Shown here one piece after another: positions 37,550-50,399 of a stretch of 64,000 nucleotides of DNA. Below the pieces are notes generated by a model. That model searched no databases. It had not been told where the DNA came from and saw nothing but the letters and a program-made list of their open reading frames with translations. Position 1 is the first letter of the stretch, and each line of letters begins with the position of its first letter. The DNA comes from Natronospira sp. (GTDB lineage Bacteria; Pseudomonadota; Gammaproteobacteria; Natronospirales; Natronospiraceae), in NCBI GenBank assembly GCA_003558125.1, contig PWMQ01000073.1, forward strand, positions 39,697 to 103,696. The letters run 5' to 3'. The position numbers were made by a program, and so were the translations under genes.

Positions 37550-38557
37550 TCAGGCCTTCATCACGGCTAGTGCGGTGTCCAGCATACGGTTGGAGAAACC
37601 CCATTCGTTGTCGTACCAGGCGCAGACCTTGACCAGGTTGCCGTTGATGACCTTGGTCAGGCCGGCATCCACGGTGGAAGAAGCCGGATCGTGGTTGAAG
37701 TCCACGGAAACCAGCGGGTCTTCTGTATAGGCCAGAACACCCTTGAGCGGACCTTGAGCGGCTTCCTTCAGGATGCCGTTGATTTCCTCGACGCTGGTTT
37801 CGCGGGAAGCGGTGAAGCTCAGATCCACCATGGAGACGTTGATGGTGGGCACACGCACAGCGAAACCGTCCAGCTTGCCGTTGAGTTCCGGCATCACCAG
37901 TCCCACGGCGGCGGCGGCGCCGGTCTTGGTGGGGATCATGGACATGGTGGCGGAACGGGCGCGGCGCAGGTCCTTGTGATAAACGTCGGACAGCACCTGA
38001 TCGTTGGTGTAGGCATGAATGGTGTTCATCAGCCCGGACTCGATGCCCACCTTGTCGTTCAGGGGCTTGACCAGGGGGGCCAGGCAATTGGTGGTGCAGG
38101 AGGCGTTGGAGACCACGCTGTCATCGGCCGTCAGGCTGTCGTGGTTGACGCCGTAGACGATGGTGGGCAGGTCCTTGCCCGCGGGAGCGGAAATCAACAC
38201 CTTCTTGGCGCCGGCCTGGATATGGGCGGAGGCCTTGTCCTTGCTGGCAAACAGACCGGTGCACTCCATCACCAGATCCACGCCCAGATCGCCCCAGGGC
38301 AGCTTGCTCGGATCGCGCTCGGCGCAGACCTTGATCTTGTCGCCATTGACGACCAGGTAGTCGCCATCCACTTTCACTTCGCCCGGGAAACGGCCGTGGG
38401 CGGTATCGAAACGCGTCAGGTGGGCATTGGTTGCGGCATCACCCAGATCGTTGATCGCCACGATTTGGATTTCATCGGTGCGGCCAGCCTCATAAAGTGC
38501 ACGCAGAACATTGCGGCCGATGCGGCCGTAACCGTTGATTGCTACCTTGATCGCCAT
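37550..38557 (-). CDS. gap: Glyceraldehyde-3-phosphate dehydrogenase, type I
   Basis: Gap oxidises glyceraldehyde-3-phosphate to 1,3-bisphosphoglycerate with NAD. The 335-residue protein has the Rossmann start [19 protein letters not shown] and catalytic Cys154 in [13 protein letters not shown]. Substrate loops lie in [20 protein letters not shown] and the C-terminal [14 protein letters not shown]. The residue set around AINDLGD (Asp after the second strand) favours NAD over NADP. It lies between tkt and pgk, a common order of carbon-cycle genes in proteobacteria. Confidence 0.97.
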   Translation of the reverse strand: MAIKVAINGYGRIGRNVLRALYEAGRTDEIQIVAINDLGDAATNAHLTRFDTAHGRFPGEVKVDGDYLVVNGDKIKVCAERDPSKLPWGDLGVDLVMECTGLFASKDKASAHIQAGAKKVLISAPAGKDLPTIVYGVNHDSLTADDSVVSNASCTTNCLAPLVKPLNDKVGIESGLMNTIHAYTNDQVLSDVYHKDLRRARSATMSMIPTKTGAAAAVGLVMPELNGKLDGFAVRVPTINVSMVDLSFTASRETSVEEINGILKEAAQGPLKGVLAYTEDPLVSVDFNHDPASSTVDAGLTKVINGNLVKVCAWYDNEWGFSNRMLDTALAVMKA

Positions 38558-38586
38558 GTCATCTCTCCCTTGGAGGTTCCTGAGAA

Positions 38587-40596
38587 TCAGCTGTCGAGAT
38601 TCTTGAGTACATCGCGCGCGGTGTCCATGACCCGCGTCACCGTAAAACCGAAATGCTTGAAAACGTCCTCGGCGGGGGCCGATTCACCGAACTGGTCCAG
38701 GCCGACCACGGCCCCGGCATCCCCCGTCCAGCGCTGCCAGCCGTCGCTGACGCCGGCTTCCACCGCCACGCGGGCGGCGACATCCGGCGGCAGCACGCTC
38801 TTGCGATAGGCCGCATCCTGGCGCTTGAAGACACAACTGGAAGGCATGGACACCACGCGAACCTTCAAGCCTTCCTCGCGCAGGCCCTTGGCGGCTTCCG
38901 TACAAAGCGCCACTTCCGAGCCGGTGCCGATCAGAATCACATCGGGCTTGCCATCACTGTCAGAGAGGACATAGGCGCCACGCCGGATGTTGCCGATGGT
39001 CTCCCCGTCACGCGCCTGGAAGGGCAGACCCTGGCGGGACAACGCCAGACAGGTGGGCCCGTTGCGTCGCTCGATGGCATCCTGCCAGGCCACCGCGGTT
39101 TCCACGGTGTCACAGGGACGCCACACGGTCATGTCCGGGATGATGCGCAGGGAGGCCAGGTGCTCCACTGACTGGTGAGTCGGCCCATCCTCGCCCAGGC
39201 CGATGGAATCATGGGTATAGACGAAGATGGAGCCCACCTTCATCAGCGCGGCCATGCGCACGGCATTGCGGGCATAATCGGAAAAGGTCAGGAAAGTGCC
39301 GGCATAGGGAATGAAGCCCCCGTGCAGAGCCAGCCCGGAAACCATTGCCGACATGGCAAATTCCCGAACCCCGTAGTAGATGTAGTTGCCATCCGGATCC
39401 GCCGCGGTCACCGTGCGGGCGTCCTTGAACTGGGTGTTGTTGGAGCCGCTGAGATCCGCGGAGCCACCGATGAGCTCAGGCAGCGCCTGGGCCAGGCTAT
39501 CGAGACTCTTGCCGGAAGCCTTGCGGGTGGCCATCTTCTCACCATCCCGATCCATGGCGGTCAGCAACTCACCGGCCACCGCCTCCCAGTCACCGGGCAG
39601 TTCAGCATTCATGCGCCGCTGGAATTCAGCCGCAAGGGCGGGATGTTCCTGACGATAATTCTCAAACAGTGCCCGCCAGCTATCCTCGACTTCCTGTCCC
39701 CTGGCGCGGGCATCCCAGCCGCCACGAATGGCATCGGGCACTTCAAACGGCGGGTGCTCCCAGCCCAGTTCCTGGCGGGCCGCCGCAACTTCGTCCTCGC
39801 CCAAGGCGGCACCGTGGACGCCAGCGGTTCCCTTCTTGTTGGGGGAACCAAAACCAATCACGGTCTTGCAGCAGATGATGCTGGGCTTGTCGGATTCGGC
39901 ACGGGCCTGCTCGATGGCCGCACGCACCGCCTCGGCGTCGTGGCCATCCACATCGCGGACCACATGCCAGCCATAGGCCTCGAAACGCCTGGGCGTGTCG
40001 TCGGTGAACCAGCCGTCGACCTCGCCGTCGATGGAGATGCCGTTGTCATCATAGAAGGCAATCAGCTTGCCGAGCCCCATGGTCCCTGCCAGGGAGCATG
40101 CCTCATGGGAGATGCCCTCCATCAGGCAACCGTCCCCCATGAAGACATAGGTGAAGTGATCGACGATATCGAAGCCAGGCTGATTGAAACGGGCGGCCAG
40201 GACCTTCTCCGCCAGGGCCATGCCCACGGCATTGGCCAGACCCTGTCCCAGAGGACCGGTGGTGGTCTCCACGCCCGGCGCATAGCCGTACTCGGGGTGC
40301 CCCGGTGTCATGGAATGAAGCTGACGGAAGTTGCGAATCTCTTCCATGGGCAGCTCATATCCGCTCAGGTGCAGGAGGGAATAGACCAGCATGGAGCCAT
40401 GACCGTTGGACATCACAAAGCGGTCACGGTCCTCCCACTTGGGGTTGAGCGGGTTGTGCCGAAAGAAGTCGTTCCACAGCACTTCGGCAATATCGGCCAT
40501 GCCCATGGGGGCGCCGGGATGACCGGAGTTGGCTTTCTGAACCGCATCCATGCTCAGGGCACGAATGGCGTTGGCAAGTTCTCGGCGTGAGGGCAT
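38587..40596 (-). CDS. tkt: Transketolase
   Basis: Transketolase moves two-carbon units between sugar phosphates in the pentose phosphate and Calvin pathways. The 669-residue protein shows the substrate His in [17 protein letters not shown] and the thiamine-diphosphate motif [14 protein letters not shown]...[17 protein letters not shown]. The pyrimidine-domain Glu region [19 protein letters not shown] and C-terminal domain follow. I chose ATG 40596, preceded by GGGAG; a longer reading adds an unrelated Cys-rich leader. It heads tkt-gap-pgk. No RuBisCO or phosphoribulokinase gene is present here. Confidence 0.96.
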   Translation of the reverse strand: MPSRRELANAIRALSMDAVQKANSGHPGAPMGMADIAEVLWNDFFRHNPLNPKWEDRDRFVMSNGHGSMLVYSLLHLSGYELPMEEIRNFRQLHSMTPGHPEYGYAPGVETTTGPLGQGLANAVGMALAEKVLAARFNQPGFDIVDHFTYVFMGDGCLMEGISHEACSLAGTMGLGKLIAFYDDNGISIDGEVDGWFTDDTPRRFEAYGWHVVRDVDGHDAEAVRAAIEQARAESDKPSIICCKTVIGFGSPNKKGTAGVHGAALGEDEVAAARQELGWEHPPFEVPDAIRGGWDARARGQEVEDSWRALFENYRQEHPALAAEFQRRMNAELPGDWEAVAGELLTAMDRDGEKMATRKASGKSLDSLAQALPELIGGSADLSGSNNTQFKDARTVTAADPDGNYIYYGVREFAMSAMVSGLALHGGFIPYAGTFLTFSDYARNAVRMAALMKVGSIFVYTHDSIGLGEDGPTHQSVEHLASLRIIPDMTVWRPCDTVETAVAWQDAIERRNGPTCLALSRQGLPFQARDGETIGNIRRGAYVLSDSDGKPDVILIGTGSEVALCTEAAKGLREEGLKVRVVSMPSSCVFKRQDAAYRKSVLPPDVAARVAVEAGVSDGWQRWTGDAGAVVGLDQFGESAPAEDVFKHFGFTVTRVMDTARDVLKNLDS

Positions 40597-40709
40597 GCAA
40601 GCTCCCTGAGTACGATGGCAGCCCACCCCGGCACTGGAACGGCTACAGCCGGCCAGACCGGCCACGGCCTGTGCGGCGCCGATGGCGGGGAGGATGGAGA
40701 CGCAACGGA

Positions 40710-40742
40710 AAAATTAAAGCGCCTATTTTCGCGGATTGGCGC
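40710..40742 (-). terminator. Probable intrinsic terminator after the glycosyltransferase gene
   Basis: On the minus strand a five-base GC stem (40719-40723 with 40738-40742) with a 14-base loop is followed by TTTAATTTTT. It lies 25 bases past the glycosyltransferase stop. The stem is short, so confidence is moderate. Confidence 0.5.
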
Positions 40743-40766
40743 CCAAACGGCAAGGCCGCGACTGGC

Positions 40767-41885
40767 TCAGCCCTGCTGGGCCAGGGCTGGCGCGGCTTGC
40801 GCAGGTCGCCAGCCGGTGAGCTTTTCGTACAAAGCCAGTGTCTCGCGCACTGTGCGCTCCGGCGTAAAGCATTCGCGGATTCGCTGTTCCGCCGCCTGGC
40901 CCATGCGCCGGCGGGCCTCGGGATTACTCAGCAGGCTGCCCAGGGCGCCAGCCAGCGCATCGGCATCGCCCGGCGGGACCACCAGGCCGCTAACGCCATC
41001 CTCGACCAGCTCCGGGCTACCACCGGCACGGGTGACCACCGGCGGCACGTTCTGACACATGGCTTCAATGACGGCCCGGGGCAAGCCCTCGCGGCGCAAG
41101 GCCGGCAGCACGAAAATATCAAAGGCGCCGGAAATCCGCGAAGCATCATCCTGCCATCCCAGCTGATGAATGCGATCCCTGGCCGGACTCTGGCGAATAC
41201 AGCGGGCCACTTCCCGGTCCGCCACATCCCCCACCAGGACCAGCCGGGCGCGAGGATTCTCCAGCTGCTCCAGGGCATGAATCAGTGCCGGGATGCCCTT
41301 GCGCTTGCGCATCTGGGCCACGCAGCCAATCACCGGACCGTCCCCGGGCACACCGTAATCGGACAGACGCAGCGGCGGTTTGCGCCAGAAGTCCGCGTAA
41401 TGGCCCTTGTGGATGGTCACCACCTTCTCCATGGGCACACGCCAGCCGAGAAAACGGTTGGCCAGCAGATCCTGGCGAATGGCCTCGCAGACACAGATGA
41501 TGGCGTCCACCCGGCGATTGAGAAAACTCCGCCGCGAGGAGGGATTCAACCAGTGCAGATTACCCACGATGCCGCGATAGGCGACCAGCTTGGGCGGCAG
41601 GTCGCGGATGGCGCGAATCACATTGGACAAGGCGATCTTGACGAACACGTGCACCAGCGCCGGTTTTTCATGCAGGACAATGGCCCGCACCCGGGCAATG
41701 GCCTCGCGGTCGATGCGCCCGCCCCACTGAATGTGCTCGACGGTGATGCCGGCCCGGCGCAGATCATCCTGGTATTTGGCTGCCGGATCACAAATAACCC
41801 GCACATCCAAGCCGTGATCTACCATGCCCAGAAGCTGGTGTCGCTCTCCGGCATCGATCTCCTCAAAGACGTATAAGACCTTCAA
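40767..41885 (-). CDS. GT4-type glycosyltransferase
   Basis: The 372-residue protein is a GT-B-fold, family 4 glycosyltransferase. The N-terminal part begins KVLYVFEEIDAGERHQLLGM, and the C-terminal nucleotide-sugar domain shows IGCVAQMRKRKGIPALIHAL, LVLVGDVAD and FVLPALRREGLPRAVIEAMCQNVPPVVTRAGGSPELV, including the EX7E-like signature. It probably adds a sugar to an envelope polysaccharide or LPS core, but donor and acceptor are unknown and no other polysaccharide gene is adjacent. I propose the TTG at 41885, which has GGAGGG upstream; a GTG at 41933 is an alternative. Confidence 0.85.
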   Translation of the reverse strand: MKVLYVFEEIDAGERHQLLGMVDHGLDVRVICDPAAKYQDDLRRAGITVEHIQWGGRIDREAIARVRAIVLHEKPALVHVFVKIALSNVIRAIRDLPPKLVAYRGIVGNLHWLNPSSRRSFLNRRVDAIICVCEAIRQDLLANRFLGWRVPMEKVVTIHKGHYADFWRKPPLRLSDYGVPGDGPVIGCVAQMRKRKGIPALIHALEQLENPRARLVLVGDVADREVARCIRQSPARDRIHQLGWQDDASRISGAFDIFVLPALRREGLPRAVIEAMCQNVPPVVTRAGGSPELVEDGVSGLVVPPGDADALAGALGSLLSNPEARRRMGQAAEQRIRECFTPERTVRETLALYEKLTGWRPAQAAPALAQQG

Positions 41886-42112
41886 AATGCCCTCCACGTG
41901 ACCGACCAGGATGGCCGAAAAATCCCTTTCCACGCTGCCCCGACAAAGCTGACAAGGATACCCGGTCTGAGCCGGGATGTCCCGCCCGGTAAAGCCCGGA
42001 GAAAATGCCCTCCGGCCGGCGCCGAGGGCTGCCCCCTATGCCCGCTAAGGCTACACTAGGACAAGGTCCGGCCGCGAGACGGCAATGACAGACGGCAACG
42101 GAGGGATCGTTC

Positions 42113-42838
42113 ATGCTATTCCTGTTCTCGGATTTCGGCCTGCAAGGCCCTTACGCTGGCGAAATGGAGGCCGCGGCGCGGCGCCACAGTCAACAAACGC
42201 CAATCCATTTGATGCATGATGCCCCCTCTTTCGAGCCCGGCGCAGCCGGCCTGTTACTGCGGGCACTAAGCAGGCAATTCCAGCCAGGTGACATCTGCGT
42301 GGCCGTGGTCGACCCCGGCGTGGGCGGGGCACGCTGCCCGGTCTGTCTCCTGGCCGACGGTATCTACTATGTGGGACCCGACAACGGTCTGCTGGCGCAG
42401 CTTGCCGACCATGCCAGCCGCCACGAGTGGTGGGAAATCACCTGGCGGCCAGAGCAGCTCTCCGCCAGTTTCCACGGCCGCGACCTGTTTGCGCCCTTCG
42501 CTGCCCAGCTTCAGACCGGGATGAGCCCGACTGCCATAGGCGCCCAGCCCCTCCACGATCCGGTCTCCACCGACAGCGTCAGCGATCAAATCATCTATGT
42601 GGATGGATTTGGCAACTGCGTGACCGGCCTGCTCGCCGACGACGTCCCCAGAAGCAGTCAGCTGATGGTCAACGGAAAAGCCATCACCCGTGCCCGCAGC
42701 TTCTGCGATGTCCCCCCTGGACAGTCGTTCTGGTATCGCAATTCCATGGACCTGGTGGAGATCGCCGCGAACCAGGACAGTGCCGCGGCGCTGCTTGAGC
42801 TTACCGTGGGAACGTCGGTGTCAGTGGATAGGGGCTGA
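42113..42838 (+). CDS. SAM hydroxide adenosyltransferase (DUF62 family)
   Basis: The 241-residue protein belongs to the DUF62 family, related to fluorinase and chlorinase. Characterised members use water to split S-adenosylmethionine into adenosine and methionine. Family motifs are LFSDFGLQGPYAG, AVVDPGVGG, YVGPDNGLLAQL, FHGRDLFAPFAA and IYVDGFGNCVTGL. The Asp and His residues that activate water are therefore present. It lies near ahcY and metK, so it may trim SAM pools; this link is inference. It is divergent from the glycosyltransferase gene. Confidence 0.88.
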   Translation: MLFLFSDFGLQGPYAGEMEAAARRHSQQTPIHLMHDAPSFEPGAAGLLLRALSRQFQPGDICVAVVDPGVGGARCPVCLLADGIYYVGPDNGLLAQLADHASRHEWWEITWRPEQLSASFHGRDLFAPFAAQLQTGMSPTAIGAQPLHDPVSTDSVSDQIIYVDGFGNCVTGLLADDVPRSSQLMVNGKAITRARSFCDVPPGQSFWYRNSMDLVEIAANQDSAAALLELTVGTSVSVDRG

Positions 42839-42849
42839 GCGCAGGACGA

Positions 42850-43293
42850 TTAACGCCTGGAAGAATCAAAGACCTGGTAGTCCTCCGCTTTCGGCAGCTC
42901 AGCGACGACGGTCTGCACCTCTGCCGGGGCCGGCGCGATGCGACGGGCCCGCAAGTCCAACCAGGCGCCCTGAACCTCAATGACAGCGGCCACCTCCCCA
43001 TCGGCCTTCTTGATCACATGACGCATTCGCCAATGCTTGCCGTTGCTGGACATGCCGGTCAGTTCAGTCCCCACCCGAATCGTCTCGCCGCCACGGATCT
43101 CCCGGTGGTATTCAATGGATTCCTTGAACAGGACCGGTCCCACGCCGTGCTTGGCCATTGCGGCCATGGTCAAGCCGCCATCAGCCAGCGCCGACAGGCG
43201 AATCTGGGCACCGTAGTCCAGATAGGCGCTATGACGCATATGGCCGTTGGGGTCCAGATCCACCCAGCGAATCTCGTAATCCTTCTCGTACAT
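42850..43293 (-). CDS. Acyl-CoA thioesterase-like hotdog protein
   Basis: The 147-residue protein has the single hotdog fold of 4-hydroxybenzoyl-CoA-thioesterase-like enzymes. The N-terminal RWVDLDPNGHMRHSAYLDYG supplies the catalytic Asp and the helix cap with its NGHM motif. Members cleave short or medium acyl-CoA or acyl-ACP thioesters; the substrate is not determinable. It is convergent with the SAM hydroxide adenosyltransferase gene (11 bases between them) and lies upstream of the ahcY terminator on the other side. Confidence 0.82.
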   Translation of the reverse strand: MYEKDYEIRWVDLDPNGHMRHSAYLDYGAQIRLSALADGGLTMAAMAKHGVGPVLFKESIEYHREIRGGETIRVGTELTGMSSNGKHWRMRHVIKKADGEVAAVIEVQGAWLDLRARRIAPAPAEVQTVVAELPKAEDYQVFDSSRR

Positions 43294-43346
43294 GACTCAT
43301 CACCCTTGGTTGATACTGACGATCTCTTTGCCCCGGGAAGCATGGA

Positions 43347-43379
43347 GCAAAAAAAGGGGCCCGCAGAATCGGGCCCCTT
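43347..43379 (-). terminator. Intrinsic terminator of ahcY
   Basis: On the minus strand a perfect ten-base stem (43354-43363 with 43370-43379, six-base loop) is followed by a run of T residues. It lies 27 bases after the ahcY stop codon and before the thioesterase start. This is a textbook Rho-independent terminator. Confidence 0.88.
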
Positions 43380-43405
43380 GGGTCGTGCATGGCCGCATGC
43401 CCGGA

Positions 43406-44821
43406 TCAATAGCGATAATAATCCGGCTTGAAGGGGACATCCTGAGGTACGCCGATGTAATTGGCCTGCTCCGCAGACAGGCGAGTCAGCTTGGCGCCGA
43501 TCTTGTCCAGATGCAGTCGAGCCACTTCCTCGTCCAGATGCTTGGGCAGGACATAGACCTTGTTCTCGTACTCACCCGGCTTGTTGAACAGCTCCATCTG
43601 CGCCATCACCTGGTTGGTGAAGCTGGCGGACATGACGAAACTGGGATGGCCGGTGGCACAGCCCAGATTCACCAGACGCCCTTCGGCCAGCAGAATGATG
43701 CGCTTGCCGTCGGGGAAAATCACGTGATCCACCTGGGGCTTGATATTTTCCCAGTCGTACTGCTTGAGACCGGCCACATCGATTTCATTGTCGAAGTGAC
43801 CGATGTTGCAGACGATGGCCTGATCTTTCATCTTGGCCATGTGGTCGGCGCTGATCACATTGAAGTTACCGGTGGCGGTGACGAAGATGTCAGCCTGATC
43901 CACCACATCGTCGAGCTCCACCACGCGATAACCTTCCATGGCGGCCTGCAGGGCGCAGATGGGATCAATCTCGGTAATCCACACCGTGGCACCCAGGCCA
44001 CGCAGGGACTGGGCCGAGCCCTTGCCCACATCACCATAGCCGCAGACCACGGCAACCTTGCCGGCGACCATGACATCGGTGGCCCGCTTGATGCTGTCCA
44101 CCAGCGATTCGCGACAGCCGTAGAGGTTGTCGAACTTGGATTTGGTCACCGAGTCGTTCACGTTGATGGCCGGGAAATCCAGGGTGCCTTCCTTCTGCAT
44201 GCGATAAAGGCGGTTCACACCGGTGGTGGTTTCCTCGGTCACGCCCTTGATCTGGGCCTTGACCTTGGAGTACCAGCCCGGCTTTTCATCCAGGCGCTTC
44301 TTGATGGCGGCAAACAGGGCCTTTTCCTCATCAGCGCCGGGATTGTCCAGCACGGAGGGGTCCTTCTCGGCCTCGGCACCCAGATTGATCAACAGCGTGG
44401 CATCACCGCCATCGTCCAGGATCATGTTGGCGCCTTCGCCCTCCCACTCAAAGATCCGGTGAGTGAATTCCCAGTACTCATCCAGAGTTTCACCCTTGAA
44501 GGCGAACACCGGCGTGCCGTTGTCGGCAATGGCCGCGGCGGCGTGGTCCTGGGTGGAGTAGATATTGCAGGAGGCCCAACGCACTTCGGCGCCCAGGGCT
44601 TCCAGGGTCTGGATCAGCACGGCGGTCTGGATGGTCATGTGCAGGGAACCGGCCACGCGCGCACCCTTGAGGGGCTTTTCCTGGCCGTACTTCTCCCGCA
44701 GGGCCATCAGACCCGGCATTTCGGTTTCCGCAATGGCGATTTCCTTGCGACCGAATTCCGCCAGGGACAGATCGGCCACGTGAAAGTCTTCACCATTTCG
44801 CTTTTCAACCACAGCGTTCAT
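43406..44821 (-). CDS. ahcY: S-adenosylhomocysteine hydrolase AhcY
   Basis: AhcY splits S-adenosylhomocysteine into adenosine and homocysteine and so relieves inhibition of methyltransferases. The 471-residue protein has the substrate domain ([35 protein letters not shown]) and the NAD-binding domain with [16 protein letters not shown]. The C-terminal end is KPDYYRY, with the conserved Lys and Tyr that reach the partner subunit. The insert relative to the shortest bacterial forms is the usual proteobacterial one. An SAH riboswitch lies just upstream and a terminator follows, so it can be its own transcription unit after metK. Confidence 0.97.
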   Translation of the reverse strand: MNAVVEKRNGEDFHVADLSLAEFGRKEIAIAETEMPGLMALREKYGQEKPLKGARVAGSLHMTIQTAVLIQTLEALGAEVRWASCNIYSTQDHAAAAIADNGTPVFAFKGETLDEYWEFTHRIFEWEGEGANMILDDGGDATLLINLGAEAEKDPSVLDNPGADEEKALFAAIKKRLDEKPGWYSKVKAQIKGVTEETTTGVNRLYRMQKEGTLDFPAINVNDSVTKSKFDNLYGCRESLVDSIKRATDVMVAGKVAVVCGYGDVGKGSAQSLRGLGATVWITEIDPICALQAAMEGYRVVELDDVVDQADIFVTATGNFNVISADHMAKMKDQAIVCNIGHFDNEIDVAGLKQYDWENIKPQVDHVIFPDGKRIILLAEGRLVNLGCATGHPSFVMSASFTNQVMAQMELFNKPGEYENKVYVLPKHLDEEVARLHLDKIGAKLTRLSAEQANYIGVPQDVPFKPDYYRY

Positions 44822-44875
44822 AGTTCAACTCCGTAGATTGTGAAGCGAGCGCCGTTCTGAAAAGAAAACTCCGCT

Positions 44876-44913
44876 CCGAGCCTGGCGGGTTACCCCGTTG
44901 CAACGCTCCTCGG
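44876..44913 (-). promoter_or_regulatory. ahcY: SAH riboswitch in the ahcY leader
   Basis: On the minus strand, 55 bases before ahcY, the RNA reads CCGAGGAGCGUUGCAACG followed by GGGUAACCCGCCAGGCUCGG. This matches the core of the known SAH riboswitch class: the P1 stem CCGAG/CUCGG, the GGAGCGnUGC strand, a small CGGG-GUAA-CCCG hairpin and the CCAGGCUC strand. Such elements turn ahcY on when S-adenosylhomocysteine accumulates. A downstream GAGCG/CGCUC stem (44845-44874 region) before the start codon may be the expression platform. Confidence 0.88.
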
Positions 44914-44937
44914 ACCGGTCTTACAGATTTTCTGGTA

Positions 44938-46116
44938 TCAGGCCTGCCGTGCAGCCTTGAGACCGGCGGCCTCGCGCAAGGTTTCAGCCCGGTCGGTCTT
45001 TTCCCAGGGGAAATCACCGTCTTCACGACCGAAATGACCGTATGCGGCGGTTGGTTGATAGATCGGGCGCACCAGATCCAGCATCTTGAGGATGCCGTAG
45101 GGCCGCAGATCGAAATGCTCACGGATCAGCGCAGTCAGCCGCTCATCATCCACCTGACCGGTGCCGAAGGTATCCACGCTGATCGAGGTGGGCTCGGCCA
45201 CGCCGATGGCATAGGAGAGCTGGATCTCGCAACGCTCGGCCAGGCCCGCGGCGACCACGTTCTTGGCCACATACCGGGCGGCGTAGGCGGCAGAGCGGTC
45301 GACCTTGGACGGGTCCTTGCCGGAGAAGGCACCGCCACCGTGTCGGGCCATGCCACCATAGGTATCGACAATGATCTTGCGGCCGGTGAGGCCGCAGTCA
45401 CCCACCGGACCGCCGATCTCGAATCGGCCGGTGGGATTGATCAGGTAACGGGTCTTGCTGTCGATCCACTCCGCCGGGAGTACCGGCTTGATGATCTCCT
45501 CGATCACCGCCTCGCGGATCTGCTCGTTACTCACGTCCGGGCCGTGCTGGGTGGACAAGACCACGGTATCCACGCCCACCGGCTTGTTGTTCTCGTAGCG
45601 GAAAGTGACCTGGCTCTTGGCATCCGGGCGCAACCACGCCAGCTTGCCGCTGCGGCGCACCGCCGACTGCTGACGGACCAGACGGTGAGCGAAGGTGATG
45701 GGCGCCGGCATCAGCACATCGGTCTCGTTGCTGGCATAACCGAACATCAGGCCCTGGTCACCCGCCCCCTGCTCTTCCTCGGACTCCCGGTCCACACCCT
45801 GGGCAATATGCTCACTCTGCTTGCCGATGGCATTCATGACCGCACAGGTATGGCCGTCAAAGCCCAGCTCGGAGCTGTCATAGCCGATATCCACGATGGT
45901 CTGACGGACCAGATCTTCCAGGTCCACCCAGGCGCTGGTGGTGATTTCGCCGGCAATGATCACGAATCCGGTTTTCACCAGGGTTTCGCAGGCCACCCGC
46001 GCCCTTTTGTCTTGCTCAAGGAGCGCATCGAGAATCGCATCGGACACCTGATCGGCAATCTTGTCCGGGTGCCCCTCAGACACCGACTCAGAGGTGAACA
46101 GGTAGTTTTTCGACAT
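44938..46116 (-). CDS. metK: S-adenosylmethionine synthetase MetK
   Basis: MetK forms SAM from methionine and ATP. The 392-residue protein has [20 protein letters not shown] with the ATP-site His, the [12 protein letters not shown] loop, and [22 protein letters not shown]. It is followed by ahcY after a 116-base leader holding the SAH riboswitch, so synthesis and recycling of SAM are encoded side by side. A short inverted repeat (46140-46146 with 46153-46159) lies in the presumed metK leader but matches no known SAM riboswitch. Confidence 0.97.
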   Translation of the reverse strand: MSKNYLFTSESVSEGHPDKIADQVSDAILDALLEQDKRARVACETLVKTGFVIIAGEITTSAWVDLEDLVRQTIVDIGYDSSELGFDGHTCAVMNAIGKQSEHIAQGVDRESEEEQGAGDQGLMFGYASNETDVLMPAPITFAHRLVRQQSAVRRSGKLAWLRPDAKSQVTFRYENNKPVGVDTVVLSTQHGPDVSNEQIREAVIEEIIKPVLPAEWIDSKTRYLINPTGRFEIGGPVGDCGLTGRKIIVDTYGGMARHGGGAFSGKDPSKVDRSAAYAARYVAKNVVAAGLAERCEIQLSYAIGVAEPTSISVDTFGTGQVDDERLTALIREHFDLRPYGILKMLDLVRPIYQPTAAYGHFGREDGDFPWEKTDRAETLREAAGLKAARQA

Positions 46117-46305
46117 GCCAGGCTGTCTCCCGGGTTGAAACCGGCCACACCGGGCCGGTCGTCGCTAAAGGATCAAAAACGCATGGAACGCGTAGAATGC
46201 CTCATTGTACAATTCGCGTCATATTTTCTCGACCGGTGGGGGGTCAGACGGCCCCGACCACCCTCGCCCCAGCCCCGGGGCAGTGCCTGAACTGGAGATT
46301 GGATC

Positions 46306-46875
46306 ATGGCCAGACTGGAGACACCCGCCTGCGACTTCGGACGGCCGGCCCCCGATTTCCGCCTCCCCGGGGTGGATGGCCAGGACTGGACGCTGGAGGA
46401 TTGCCGCGGTTACAAGGGCACGGTGGTGATGTTCATCTGCAATCACTGCCCTTATGTGCAGGCAATCCTCGACCGCATTGTCCGCGATGCCCGGGAATTG
46501 GAGCAATACGAGGTCGGCAGCGTCGCCATCATGTCCAATGACACCGAGGCCTACCCGGAAGACGGCTTTGACAAGATGAAGGCTCTGGCCGAGGAAGCCG
46601 GTTTCACCTTCCCCTACCTCTACGACGAAAGCCAGGAGACCGCCAGGCTGTATGGGGCGGTCTGCACACCGGATTTCTTCGGCTTCGATGCCGAACTGAA
46701 GCTCCAGTATCGGGGCCGGCTGGATGCCAGCGGCCGCCATCGCGCCGACGACAGCAGCCGTCGCGAACTGTTCGAGGCCATGAAGCGCATTGCCCAGACC
46801 GGCCAGGGACCGGAGCCGGAGGCTCAGCAGCCGAGCATGGGCTGCTCCATCAAATGGCGGGGTGCTGCGCCCTGA
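46306..46875 (+). CDS. Thioredoxin-like redoxin with CNHCP motif
   Basis: The 189-residue cytoplasmic protein has a redoxin (AhpC/TSA-like) fold: PAPDFRLPGVDGQDWTLEDCRG, then VVMFICNHCPYVQAILDRI, then DESQETARLYGAVCTPDFFGFD. The CNHC pair replaces the CxxC of thioredoxin, and the C-terminal PSMGCSIKW is a conserved feature of this subgroup. Such proteins are found widely in bacteria, but their substrate is not established. It is divergent from metK and is followed by a short terminator. Confidence 0.87.
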   Translation: MARLETPACDFGRPAPDFRLPGVDGQDWTLEDCRGYKGTVVMFICNHCPYVQAILDRIVRDARELEQYEVGSVAIMSNDTEAYPEDGFDKMKALAEEAGFTFPYLYDESQETARLYGAVCTPDFFGFDAELKLQYRGRLDASGRHRADDSSRRELFEAMKRIAQTGQGPEPEAQQPSMGCSIKWRGAAP

Positions 46876-46879
46876 ATCC

Positions 46880-46904
46880 AGCCCCAAACGTGGGGGCTTT
46901 TCCC
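46880..46904 (+). terminator. Intrinsic terminator after the redoxin gene
   Basis: A six-base GC stem (46880-46885 with 46893-46898) with a seven-base loop begins five bases past the redoxin stop. It is followed by TTTC and, a little later, ATTTTTT. Confidence 0.7.
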
Positions 46905-47350
46905 TTCATTTTTTGGGCAAGCACATACGACGTTTCCTGACATTAGTTTGCGCGAAAGCGCCTTCGCAAGCCCCCGGCAAAGGTGCTGGACCGACCATCG
47001 CCCCAGTCGCCATGGTCGTAATCACTGCTCATAGCCCCCTTGAGCTCCCTTTTACCATGAGGCACTCCATGTGGGGGGTGTTCAACCATCGATCCAAAAA
47101 TCTACGCTGGCCCCGTCGTCTCCGCAACGGAGAAGCGACGAAGCAGGGGACCCAGAAACGGTTCTGGGCGGTATTGGGGAGGGGTTTTGGGGTAGCGGGC
47201 ACCCGGCAACTGCTAACAATCTAAACGCAATCATTTACAGCCTGCCATTGCTCCGCAAATCACTCCTTCGCATACCAAGTCTCAAGCCCGTTCTTGCACG
47301 CAGCACGCAGTGCGTCGACGTCTTCCGACACGCGCAAGGGAGAAGTAACA
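46905..47350. other. 446-base intergenic region with hairpins, no gene found
   Basis: No supported coding region or known RNA was found between the redoxin terminator and the large lipoprotein gene. Short readings here lack conserved sequence. Two stem-loops are visible: 47114-47140 (five plus six base pairs with a two-base bulge and a CAA loop) and 47151-47168 (CCCAGAA/TTCTGGG with a four-base loop). These may belong to a long leader of the lipoprotein gene or to a small RNA. The GGGAGAAG site at the end serves the lipoprotein ATG. Confidence 0.5.
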
Positions 47351-50296
<2,946 letters not shown>

Positions 50297-50322
50297 ATTG
50301 CCTTGCGAAGGATGCTGGAAAG

Positions 50323-50360
50323 ACGCCCGCCACCGGAGATGTGGCGGGCGTTTTCTTTGC
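50323..50360 (+). terminator. Intrinsic terminator of the large lipoprotein gene
   Basis: A perfect 11-base GC-rich stem (50323-50333 with 50341-50351) with a seven-base loop is followed by TTTTCTTT. It begins 26 bases after the lipoprotein stop. Confidence 0.9.
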
Positions 50361-50399
50361 CAACTGCCAATCGGTAAAGCCACTCTGAAACTGCCATGC

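Noticed and set aside
39175..40590. 471-codon reading on the + strand opposite transketolase
   Set aside because: The minus strand encodes full-length transketolase with all motifs; the opposite reading has Gly/His/Gln-rich shadow composition.
43292..44836. 514-codon + strand reading opposite ahcY
   Set aside because: Shadow of the strongly conserved ahcY gene, also covering its terminator.
46117..46305. SAM riboswitch before metK
   Set aside because: Only a short inverted repeat (46140-46159) is present; no match to known SAM classes was recognised.
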